29,752 bases of DNA. It comes from Singulisphaera sp. GP187 (GTDB lineage: Bacteria; Planctomycetota; Phycisphaerae; Phycisphaerales; SM1A02). The notes under the pieces are model-generated. The model did no database searches, had not been told where the DNA came from, and was given only the letters and a program-made list of their open reading frames with translations. The position numbers and the translations under genes are program-made. The DNA lies in contig CAMDEL010000002.1 in NCBI GenBank assembly GCA_945896765.1, positions 1 to 29,752 on the forward strand. The letters run 5' to 3'. Below are positions 8,762 to 16,600 of this stretch, piece by piece; positions within the stretch are counted from its first letter, which is position 1; each line of letters opens with the position of its first letter.

Positions 8762-9778
8762 ATGCGTTGGCGACCCGGTCCTATCTTCATCATTCTTGCC
8801 TTGGCAGCGTTGCTTCCACTTCTAGATGTGGTATTGCCGCCAAAAATGCAACTTTGTGAAGCAGTTCGCGGAGTGTTTCTCTATGCAATTCTTGCGCTTG
8901 GACTGAATGTGGTCACTGGATATGCGGGCTTACTGAATCTTGGAATCGCTGCATTTATGGCGATTGGCGCATACTCCTTCGGCATTCTCACCTGCGAGAT
9001 TTATCCATTTCAACTTGGATTCTGGCCCGCGCTTGCGCTGACAATTCCCATCGGAGCATTCGCTGGCTTCATCTTGGGCGCACCAACGCTGGGATTGCGC
9101 GGCGACTATCTGGCCATCGTGACTCTGGGCTTTGGAGAGATTGTCCAAGATGTCTTGAAGAATCTTGATGTGGTGACGAAAGGAACGCAAGGGATCAATC
9201 CGCTGCCAGCACCAACCTTTGGTGGCAGCGAATGGACCGCAGAGGATGAGTACAAGTGGTACTACTTATTCTTCGCTCTCTTGGTTTTGACTGTGTTTGC
9301 TGTGCGTAATTTGGAACGCTCGCGTTTAGGGCGTGCATGGTTCAGTATTCGCGAAGATGAAATTGCTTCACGCTCGATGGGAATTCGAGTCGAGCGAACC
9401 AAATTGATTGCATTTGCGACCGCTGCGGCGATTGCGGCATTCGCTGGTGGACTCTCCGCAAGCGTCCTGAGTTCCACTGGGGAACCAAGTAATTATGACT
9501 TTCAAATTTCCATTCTTGCTTTGTGCATAGTGATCGTTGGTGGCATCGGAAGCATTGCAGGAGTGCTTGTTGGAGCGTTGGTCATGGTTGGTTTGAATTC
9601 GATTGTTCTCGTGAAGGCGACTGCATGGATGGCTGCAAATGGAATTGGCAGTCAAGGAAATGTCTTGCTTTCCCCGAACAATTGGAAGTTCTTGATCTTT
9701 GGTCTTGCATTGATCTTGGCGGTGCGATTGAAGCCAAACGGATTGATCCCACCGCGAATCGAGAGGGCGAAGCAATGA
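8762..9778 (+). CDS. livM: ABC importer permease, LivM type
   Basis: This is the second membrane subunit of the importer. The 338 residues carry the LivM hallmarks: YAILALGLNVVTGYAGLLNL with GIAAFMAIGAYSFGIL next, APTLGLRGDYLAIVTLGFGEI, the cytoplasmic loop RSRLGRAWFSIREDEIASRSMGI that contacts the ATPases, and a C-terminal IVGGIGSIAGVLVGALV. ATG 8762 lies two bases after the livH stop, and GGGAG sits about 12 nt upstream, so the start is well supported. A longer frame to 8666 lies wholly inside livH and is not needed. The stop overlaps the livG ATG (ATGA). With LivH it would form the heterodimeric transmembrane channel. Confidence 0.95.
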   Translation: MRWRPGPIFIILALAALLPLLDVVLPPKMQLCEAVRGVFLYAILALGLNVVTGYAGLLNLGIAAFMAIGAYSFGILTCEIYPFQLGFWPALALTIPIGAFAGFILGAPTLGLRGDYLAIVTLGFGEIVQDVLKNLDVVTKGTQGINPLPAPTFGGSEWTAEDEYKWYYLFFALLVLTVFAVRNLERSRLGRAWFSIREDEIASRSMGIRVERTKLIAFATAAAIAAFAGGLSASVLSSTGEPSNYDFQISILALCIVIVGGIGSIAGVLVGALVMVGLNSIVLVKATAWMAANGIGSQGNVLLSPNNWKFLIFGLALILAVRLKPNGLIPPRIERAKQ

Positions 9779-10809
9779 GCGTCCTTCGAGCCGACGGGGT
9801 GACCGTCAAATTCGGCGGGTTGGTTGCAGTGCAAGACGTTCATTTCACAGTCAAGCAAGGCGAGATCTATGCCGTCATCGGCCCCAACGGAGCAGGGAAG
9901 ACAACACTGTTTAATGCCGTGACAGGAATCTATGCGCCCACAGAAGGTCATGTTGAATTCAATGGGCGAGAGATTGTGGAACCGCTGACTGGTTTGGTTC
10001 TTTTTAAATTTGCATGTGCGTTTTTCGCAGTGGGAATTTTTACGCTCCTCGGTCTCAATGTTGAAACCATCTGGACGGCAGTGATCATTGATAACTATAA
10101 ATTTAATCAACCATTTCCATGGTCCGTTGCCGCCACGAGTTGGTACTCGACGATTTGGAGTTTGCCGCTTGTAAAAAACCTCTTGCCACTTTTGATTGGC
10201 GGCGGAATCGGAGTTGGTGCGGCTGCTGTCAGTTGGTCGCGTGGGCGCAGAGCGCCAGACCATATCGCACGATCGGGAGTTGCCAGAACCTTTCAGAACA
10301 TTCGTCTTTTCAATGAATTGAGTCTGATCCAGAATGTTCTCGTGGGTATGGATTACCGAATGAAAACTGGATTCATGAGTGCACTCTTTCGGCTTCCAAG
10401 GTTCTATCGAGAACGAAGAGAATTCCACGAATCAGCAAAGAAACTGCTCGATTTTGTTGGGTTGGGTGATCGCGCGGAACAAGCCGCTGGCAGTTTGCCT
10501 TATGGATTTCGCCGTAGGTTGGAAATTGCTCGTGCCCTCGGAGGAAAACCAACCATCATTTTGCTTGACGAGCCTGCGGCAGGAATGAATCCATCTGAAG
10601 TTGTTGGATTGATGGCGCTCATTCGAAGAGTTCGTGATGCTGGAACAACTGTGGTCTTGATCGAACACCATATGCGACTGGTGATGGGAGTCTCTGATCG
10701 AATTCTGGTGCTCCAATATGGAAAGCAAATTGCTGAAGGCATTCCAGAGGAGATTCGTGCGAATCCAAAAATCATCGAGGCCTATCTCGGCTCGGAGGAT
10801 CACGGATGA
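9775..10809 (+). CDS. livG: ABC importer ATPase, LivG type, with inserted membrane-hairpin-like segment
   Basis: This is an ATP-hydrolysing subunit of the importer. Motifs: Walker A GPNGAGKTT at 36-44, Q-loop RTFQNIRLF at 171-179, signature LPYGFRRRLEIARAL at 241-255 (LivG usually reads L.YGQQRRLEIARAL), Walker B ILLDEPAAGMNP at 262-273, and H-loop IEHHM at 296-300. The protein has 344 residues against about 255 for normal LivG. The excess lies between NGREIVEPLTG (63-73) and RRAPDHIARSGVA (158-170). It holds two hydrophobic stretches, about 74-94 and 135-153, separated by a Trp-rich loop; the second ends in Arg-rich SRGRR. The reading frame is intact and all ATPase motifs survive, so this is not a broken gene. 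ATG 9775 overlaps the livM stop by 4 nt, and its own stop overlaps livF. Role and orthology are secure; the insert is unexplained. Confidence 0.94.
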   Translation: MSVLRADGVTVKFGGLVAVQDVHFTVKQGEIYAVIGPNGAGKTTLFNAVTGIYAPTEGHVEFNGREIVEPLTGLVLFKFACAFFAVGIFTLLGLNVETIWTAVIIDNYKFNQPFPWSVAATSWYSTIWSLPLVKNLLPLLIGGGIGVGAAAVSWSRGRRAPDHIARSGVARTFQNIRLFNELSLIQNVLVGMDYRMKTGFMSALFRLPRFYRERREFHESAKKLLDFVGLGDRAEQAAGSLPYGFRRRLEIARALGGKPTIILLDEPAAGMNPSEVVGLMALIRRVRDAGTTVVLIEHHMRLVMGVSDRILVLQYGKQIAEGIPEEIRANPKIIEAYLGSEDHG

Positions 10810-11522
10810 GCGAGTCCCTGCTTGAGGTTCGAAATCTACACACTGGGTATGGACCGATCGAGGTCTTGCGTGGAGTCTCTTTGCGCGTGTCCGATGGCGA
10901 AATCGTCTCGATCATCGGATCCAATGGAGCAGGCAAGAGCACAACACTTATGTCGATCAGTCAGGTGATCGAACCTCGCAGTGGTGATGTTCGCTTCGCA
11001 GGCGAGTCGATCCTTGGACTTCGTCCAGACGAAGTCATCCGCCGCGGCTTGGTTCAAGTTCCAGAAGGTCGTCGCGTTTTTCCAAGAATGACCGTACTGG
11101 AAAATCTGATGATGGGCGCATATTTGCGCAATGACACTGCTGGTGTCGCGCAAGATCTTGGCAAGGTGTACGAGCTTTTCTCGGTTCTTAAGGAACGGGG
11201 GAGTCAGATTGCAGGCACGCTTTCGGGAGGCGAACAACAAATGCTTGCGATTGGCCGCGCTCTGCTCAGCAAGCCGCGACTTTTGATGATGGATGAACCC
11301 TCCATGGGTATCGCGCCCATTCTTGTCTCAAGAATTTTCGCGGCAATTCGGCAGTTGAATAGTGAAGGTCTGACTGTGCTCCTCGTCGAGCAGAACGCAA
11401 GAGCCGCATTGGGGCTCTCGGCTCGAGGCTATGTTCTGGAAACAGGATCGATTGGATTCGAAGGTCCATCGAGTGAGTTACTGAGCGATTCGCGAATTCA
11501 AAGTGCATACTTAGGTGAGTAA
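10806..11522 (+). CDS. livF: ABC importer ATPase, LivF type
   Basis: This is the partner ATPase of LivG. The 238 residues are the normal length. Walker A GSNGAGKST is at 38-46, the Q-loop GLVQVPEGRRVFPRMTVLEN at 81-100 is the LivF version, the signature LSGGEQQMLAIGRAL is at 139-153, Walker B LLMMDEPSMG is at 159-168, and LVEQNARAAL is the H-loop region with Gln where many ABC ATPases have His, as is normal in LivF. ATG 10806 overlaps the livG stop as ATGA. It closes the five-gene transport operon. No terminator is visible before the convergent gene that ends 23 nt away. Confidence 0.95.
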   Translation: MSESLLEVRNLHTGYGPIEVLRGVSLRVSDGEIVSIIGSNGAGKSTTLMSISQVIEPRSGDVRFAGESILGLRPDEVIRRGLVQVPEGRRVFPRMTVLENLMMGAYLRNDTAGVAQDLGKVYELFSVLKERGSQIAGTLSGGEQQMLAIGRALLSKPRLLMMDEPSMGIAPILVSRIFAAIRQLNSEGLTVLLVEQNARAALGLSARGYVLETGSIGFEGPSSELLSDSRIQSAYLGE

Positions 11523-11545
11523 GAAAAGACACAGCCCAAATCAGA

Positions 11546-12508
11546 TCACCACTCGTCGATTGCAGTCAGATGCACTTCTGGTTTTTTGCGCCGCATATCT
11601 AACTCCGCCATCTCGTCTGGTCGTTCATCAAATGCAACGCGGTCCACTGAGAAGAAACCTTCAAAGCTCCACTCCGGCATGTTTTCTTCGACATGATCAT
11701 TCACGAGGCGTTCCATTTCTGCAAGGCTTCCCGCTGTCGCCCAGACTGTGATGTATGCGCCTTTTCCACGGCGATCTTGGCGTACCGCAAGAATGATTGC
11801 ATGCCAGAGCACCATTCCAAGTCGGCGTCCACTTTCATCCACGTTCGCATCGGGATCAACATCCAATTCAAGTCCCCACGCTTCGCGAAGTTGCAGGAGA
11901 ATTTCATCTAAGTCCGGACTCTGATCATCTTCCGTCCGCAACACTTCGCGTAATTGCGATGGAGGTTCTGGCGAATGATCCAAATCGTGCGGCCATGTCT
12001 CCAAGACTTCTCGAAGTCCATGTCGAGCGAGCATCTGTTCGACTTCACGCCGCATATTGATTGGCACATTGATCAAGAGACCCTTCCAAGTGTCCAAGAA
12101 AATTTCGACAAATGGCTGCTCTGCATTTGCGCCAGCTCCGATCGAACCGTCTTCGAGAAGCAGAGGTTCGAAGCGTTTCCAGACTTTCAGAAAGTCATCA
12201 GTTGGAATCATTTCTGATCCGAGATAAATATCCAGCGCGCGGTACGCATCTCGCGAGCCAATCTCGACAATGGGCACGACCTCTGCAGGAAGAAAATCGA
12301 ATGCATCGCGGATGACCGCACTCAAGCGATCATGACTGAGCACAATGTGAAACGCATATGTGTCAGGGTCGCCATCATCGCCTGGCGTGTATTCGAGCGT
12401 GTATCCCTGCTTGGGTGCAGGCAGCGAAATCGGTTCGATCCCAAGGGGGAATTGATATCCCTCAACTTCGGAGCGCTTCAGATCATGGCGTAATTCATAC
12501 TCGCGCAT
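11546..12508 (-). CDS. Acidic protein of unknown function downstream of rpoBC
   Basis: I do not recognise this 320-residue product. It is soluble, with no signal peptide or membrane segment, and rich in Asp and Glu, especially in the last third (TEDDQSPDLDEI, DVDPDANVDESG, DERPDEMAELD). A mixed alpha/beta pattern is likely: GYTLEYTPGDDGDPDTYAFH near the start, then VVPIVEIGSRDAYRALDIYLG, then a helical middle, then ILAVRQDRRGKGAYITVW. The last segment is basic and could be a contact surface. The frame extends upstream to 12784, but that part overlaps the cysteine-cluster gene; ATG 12508, 10 nt after that gene's stop, is the sensible start. No Shine-Dalgarno site is visible. Position suggests it is the last gene of the rpoB-rpoC transcript. 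Codon use and composition match the neighbours, so it is probably a real conserved gene. Confidence 0.8.
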   Translation of the reverse strand: MREYELRHDLKRSEVEGYQFPLGIEPISLPAPKQGYTLEYTPGDDGDPDTYAFHIVLSHDRLSAVIRDAFDFLPAEVVPIVEIGSRDAYRALDIYLGSEMIPTDDFLKVWKRFEPLLLEDGSIGAGANAEQPFVEIFLDTWKGLLINVPINMRREVEQMLARHGLREVLETWPHDLDHSPEPPSQLREVLRTEDDQSPDLDEILLQLREAWGLELDVDPDANVDESGRRLGMVLWHAIILAVRQDRRGKGAYITVWATAGSLAEMERLVNDHVEENMPEWSFEGFFSVDRVAFDERPDEMAELDMRRKKPEVHLTAIDEW

Positions 12509-12518
12509 AATGCCAATG

Positions 12519-13010
12519 TTAGTGGAGGGACCCCTTGAAAAAAACCCCTCTTTCATCCGCTGCAGAAAACGCTTTGACGAGCCATGTCCACTCGGCGCAA
12601 AGGTATGGAATCTCGCGCTCATCATGGATGCGGCGAATGGATTGATGCAGCGACTCAGAAAGTGTTGATTGCCAAGTACCGTCGCCGCGATCGCAGAAAT
12701 ATGTTCTACAACCAGTGGGGCGCTCGCCATGGATCGAGCAGAGCTTTCCGTCGAGATATGCACAAGCGCCTTGTTGCTGCGCATTCGTCGCCGCTGCGAT
12801 CGAAATCACGCGCTGAGTATTTCTCCATGTCCACGCCGCTTCCAATCCAGTCACTGCGAGCAGATGATCATGATTCTTGAATTGACAACAGCGGCCACTA
12901 GCAAGACAAACTGGCCGATGCAGTTCGACGACTGTTGCGGCATGTTCATGCAGTGCTCTGAGTGCTTCGTCGATCAGCGGATCGGCGGAGAGTCTCCACC
13001 AAATCTGCAT
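12519..13010 (-). CDS. YkgJ-type cysteine-cluster protein (putative metal-binding), copy B
   Basis: The cysteine layout is C35-x5-C41-C42, then C83, C91, C101 and C106, within CLASGRCCQF, GACAYLDGKLCSIHGERPTG and CRTYFC. This matches the zinc- or iron-chelating CxxCxxCC/YkgJ superfamily, whose members are small proteins of unclear cellular role; ERPTGCRTYFC is the typical C-terminal half. Metal binding is family knowledge; the metal and function are unknown. The first pair has a longer gap (five residues) than the classic CxxC. I chose ATG 13010 (163 residues). A TTG at 13052 would add 14 residues and lie 15 nt after the previous stop. Neither has a clear Shine-Dalgarno site. It lies in tandem with another member of the superfamily (13068-13565) that is clearly different in sequence. 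Confidence 0.85.
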   Translation of the reverse strand: MQIWWRLSADPLIDEALRALHEHAATVVELHRPVCLASGRCCQFKNHDHLLAVTGLEAAWTWRNTQRVISIAAATNAQQQGACAYLDGKLCSIHGERPTGCRTYFCDRGDGTWQSTLSESLHQSIRRIHDEREIPYLCAEWTWLVKAFSAADERGVFFKGSLH

Positions 13011-13067
13011 CGTCTCATCTTGCGGTGGATGTTCTGGAAGAAATGGATTCAACGCGGATGGGTGGGA

Positions 13068-13565
13068 TCACCACGGCGCAGAATGATTGTCGACATGATC
13101 TCGCTCGCGCAAGATTCGAATTTGCTCGATCGGATAGAGCGTTCCATTGTCCATTCCATGACATGGTGTCTTCGCTTTCGCCGCCTTCCAAGCCTTTGGA
13201 GTTGTCAAATTCTCAGGCCAAAATGGCCATGTTCTGCACTGTGCAGGTCTCGCTGTATAGACCCCGCAGAGCGCTCGCCCTGGTTGGCTCGTTCGGTCAA
13301 GAAAGACGCAATCAAATCCGTGTGATGTTTCAGATTCGTTGAGTGAGCGTCGATCTGCAATTGGACGCGTGTACTTCGCTGTGAATTCTTCGTCGGTCAG
13401 CCCAAGCGCAACGGCCATCGCACGACCTTCATCTGCGGTATACCAGACTGCTCCAGGACCGCCGGTGCAACAATTGCCGCACTGCGAGCAGGAAAAGCGT
13501 AGCCCGTCTTTGTACCACTCTTGCTTCGAGTTTTGGTCCAAGGATTGAGCATCCGAGTTGGTCAT
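13068..13565 (-). CDS. YkgJ-type cysteine-cluster protein (putative metal-binding), copy A
   Basis: This 165-residue protein has the full YkgJ pattern: FSCSQCGNCCTG with C26, C29, C32 and C33, then C86 in DCVFLD, C100 in LCGVYTARPAQ, C110 followed by RTWPFWPE, and C135 in TPCHG. Eight conserved cysteines fit one or two Zn or Fe sites; the family is annotated as zinc/iron-chelating but biochemical proof is thin. No signal peptide is present. ATG 13565 is the only good start and lies 42 nt after the rpoC stop, without an obvious terminator between them, so it may ride on the rpoBC message. GGAG is present but about 16 nt upstream of the ATG, further than ideal. Confidence 0.88.
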   Translation of the reverse strand: MTNSDAQSLDQNSKQEWYKDGLRFSCSQCGNCCTGGPGAVWYTADEGRAMAVALGLTDEEFTAKYTRPIADRRSLNESETSHGFDCVFLDRTSQPGRALCGVYTARPAQCRTWPFWPENLTTPKAWKAAKAKTPCHGMDNGTLYPIEQIRILRERDHVDNHSAPW

Positions 13566-13607
13566 AACTTCGATCGTACTCCGTTGAACTTGTCCGACGC
13601 GGGGGAA

Positions 13608-16600
13608 TTACTCCCCGTCGTCGGCCGCTTCAAATGCCGTGCCTTCGCTGGATTCCAGAATCAATTGTTCCTTCGCGGAATTGCCAGAAAGGTCCTTGAT
13701 TGTTGGTGCCGATCCAATTCGATCTGCTCCGAGAGCTTCGGCTGCCATTGCGGCGGCTTCCATCTCAGCAGCTTCTGTGAATTCTTCACCCGTACTTTCG
13801 ACGAGGTGCTTGATCACGAGATTGGTATAGATCTCGAAGCCGGTTCCAGCTGGAATGAGATGTCCTAGGAGTACGTTTTCCTTCAAGCCAACGAGAGTGT
13901 CGACAGCGCCCTTGAGAGCCGCTTCGGTCAGCACCTTGGTGGTCTCTTGGAAACTTGCGCCCGAGAGGAAACTCTCGGATTGCAACGATGCCTTCGTGAT
14001 TCCCAGTAGGAGTGTTCGTGCGCGTGCAGGCTTTGGCTTGCGAGTCTTGGCGATTGCCTTGCCAGCAAGTTCTGCTTCCGCATTGGCCTGTTTGACTTCG
14101 TCCTTTGCGACGAGGCTTCCCTTGACCAATGTTGTTCCACCAGCATCTTCGATTTTCAACATTGAAGTGAGTGAATCATTGATTCCGCGGAAGACATATC
14201 GCTCGACCACATCGTTTGGAAGCAGGGTTGTATCCCCGATTTCAACGACGCGAACCTTGCTGAGCATCTGACGCAGAACAACTTCGATGTGCTTGTCAGA
14301 AATCGGAACGCCCTGAGCGCGATACACATTCTGCACTTCAGTGAGCATGTATCGATAGAGTTCATCCTCGCCCTTGATGCCAAGGATTTCAGATGGCGTG
14401 AGCGCACCTTCAGTCAGAGCATCTCCAGCTTCGACATTGTCGCCCGAGTGGACCAAGAGACGCTTGCCTTGAAGCACATAGTGATCTTCAGCAAGTTCTT
14501 CTTTCGCACCTTCGGCGTGGATTCGGATTGTCATCTTTCCACGACGCTCATTTGGAAGCAATTCGATTCGGCCAGTAATTCGCGCCAACACAGCAGGATC
14601 GCGCGGAATGCGAGCTTCGAAGATTTCAGTCACACGGGGGAGTCCACCGACGATGTCTGCGGATCGAGCCGTTCCCTTTGGAGTGAACGCGATTCGCTGA
14701 CCTGCTTCGATGACCTGTCCATCCTTGACTTCGATGTGTGCCTTCGCTGGAAGATGGTGGAGATCGAGAACCTTGCCAGTTTCGTCTTCAATCGTCAAGC
14801 GCGGATGCTTTTCACCCTTGTGCTCGATGACAACCATTTCATCCTTATTTGCCTTGCGTTCAATGCGAACAGTTTCGCCTTCTTGAATATCTCGGAAGTG
14901 AATTGTTCCACTCTTTTCAGCAAGAATTGGTGAAACGTGCACATCCCATTCAATAACAGCATGACCCTTCTTCACTTGATCGCCAGCATTCGACAACAAG
15001 ATGGCTCCGTAAGGAACTTTATACTTCTCAAGTTCGCGACCCTTCGCATCAAGCACGCGGACTTCTCCAGTCTTGCGCAAAGCGATTCGGTATGGAACTG
15101 CTGCAGCGGTGACTTTCGCTTCGCCACAATCGACATATTCGATCGTTCCAGCTTGCGTGACCTTCCACTGATTTTCCGTTGTGGCACTGACGGCGATTCC
15201 ACCTGTGTGGAAAGTACGCATCGTCAACTGAGTTCCAGGCTCGCCGATGGACTGCGCTGCAATGATTCCCACTGCAAGACCTTCTTCAACCAACTTGCCG
15301 GTGGACATGTCCATTCCGTAGCAGGTTGCGCAAACGCCGCGAGGAGTTTGGCAGGTGAGTGGGCTTCGCACATAGACAGTTCGTACGCCGAGATCTTCGA
15401 TGAGTCGAGCCTTCTCAACAGTGATGATCTCGTTGCGCGCAACGATCGTTCGGTCCGTTCGTGGATCGACGATGTTCTCGCAACTTGTACGGCCCTTGAG
15501 CACGTCACGCAACGGAACATCGACTTCTTCGCCTTTGTAAACAGCTTCCTTGGCGATGCCACGAGTTTGCTTGCAATCGTGCTCGATCACAACGACGGAC
15601 TGTGCAACGTCGCACAGTTTTCGCGTGAGATAGCCCGAATCTGCAGTCTTGAGCGCAGTATCGGAAAGACCCTTACGCGCACCGTGCGTCGAGGAGAAAT
15701 ACTCGATGACGGACAATCCTTCGCGGAAGTTCGACTTGATCGGTGTTTCCATAATCTCGCCACTCGGCTTCGCCATCTGTCCGCGCATGCCGGCCAGCTG
15801 CTGCATCTGAGTCTTGTTTCCTCGAGCGCCAGAGTCCATGAACAAGAACACGGGATTGAGGTATCGAGCAGATGGACTTGCGGGAGAAGGGGATCCTGGA
15901 ACATTTCCAGCGACATGCTTCGTTCCAGCAACTTGATTTCGTCGATCGGTCTTGAGCGATTCCAACACCATCGCAGAAAGTCCGTCGCGACACTTGGACC
16001 AAGCATCCATCACGCGATTTCGTCGTTCGTCATCGGTGGTGTTGCCGTCGTCATAATCCTTCCGAGCTTGATCGACCTTCTTCTGACTTTCAGCGATCAG
16101 TTTTTCCTTGTTTTCAGGAATGTGCAGATCGGTGATGCCGAATGAAAGTCCACTGGTTGTACTGGCCTTGAATCCAGTTTCCTTGAGCGCATCGAGCAAC
16201 TCGATGGTCGCCGCTTTTCCTCGACGAGCGAATGTGTCGTCGATGACGCGCGCTGCACCTTTCTTGCCAAGAGCGCAGTTGTAAAACGGCATTCCCTGTG
16301 CAAGAATTTCGGAGAAGATCACGCGGCCAACGGTCGTGCGGATACGGCGATGAGCCGCAGTCGGGACAGGAGCATCGTTTGCGCCGTTGATGACCTCGGT
16401 GAATCGATCAAGTCGAATATCCGCCCATTCGTGCACGCCAATCTTGCGGAGTTCGTGCGCCAAGAGGAGTTCGTTGACGCTTGAGAAAGTCGGAACCTTC
16501 GAGCGCTTTCCTGGTTGATCCACTGGTGGTTCAATCGGAGCAGCAGTCAAGAAATAGACGCCCATGACGATGTCCTGTGAAGGACTGACGATGGGATTTC

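Noticed and set aside
12509..12784. N-terminal extension of the 320-residue unknown
   Set aside because: The extra 92 codons overlap the YkgJ gene in another frame and lack coding character.
13598..13622. Terminator at the rpoC stop codon
   Set aside because: The GGGGA/TCCCC stem is short and bulged, and no T tract follows.
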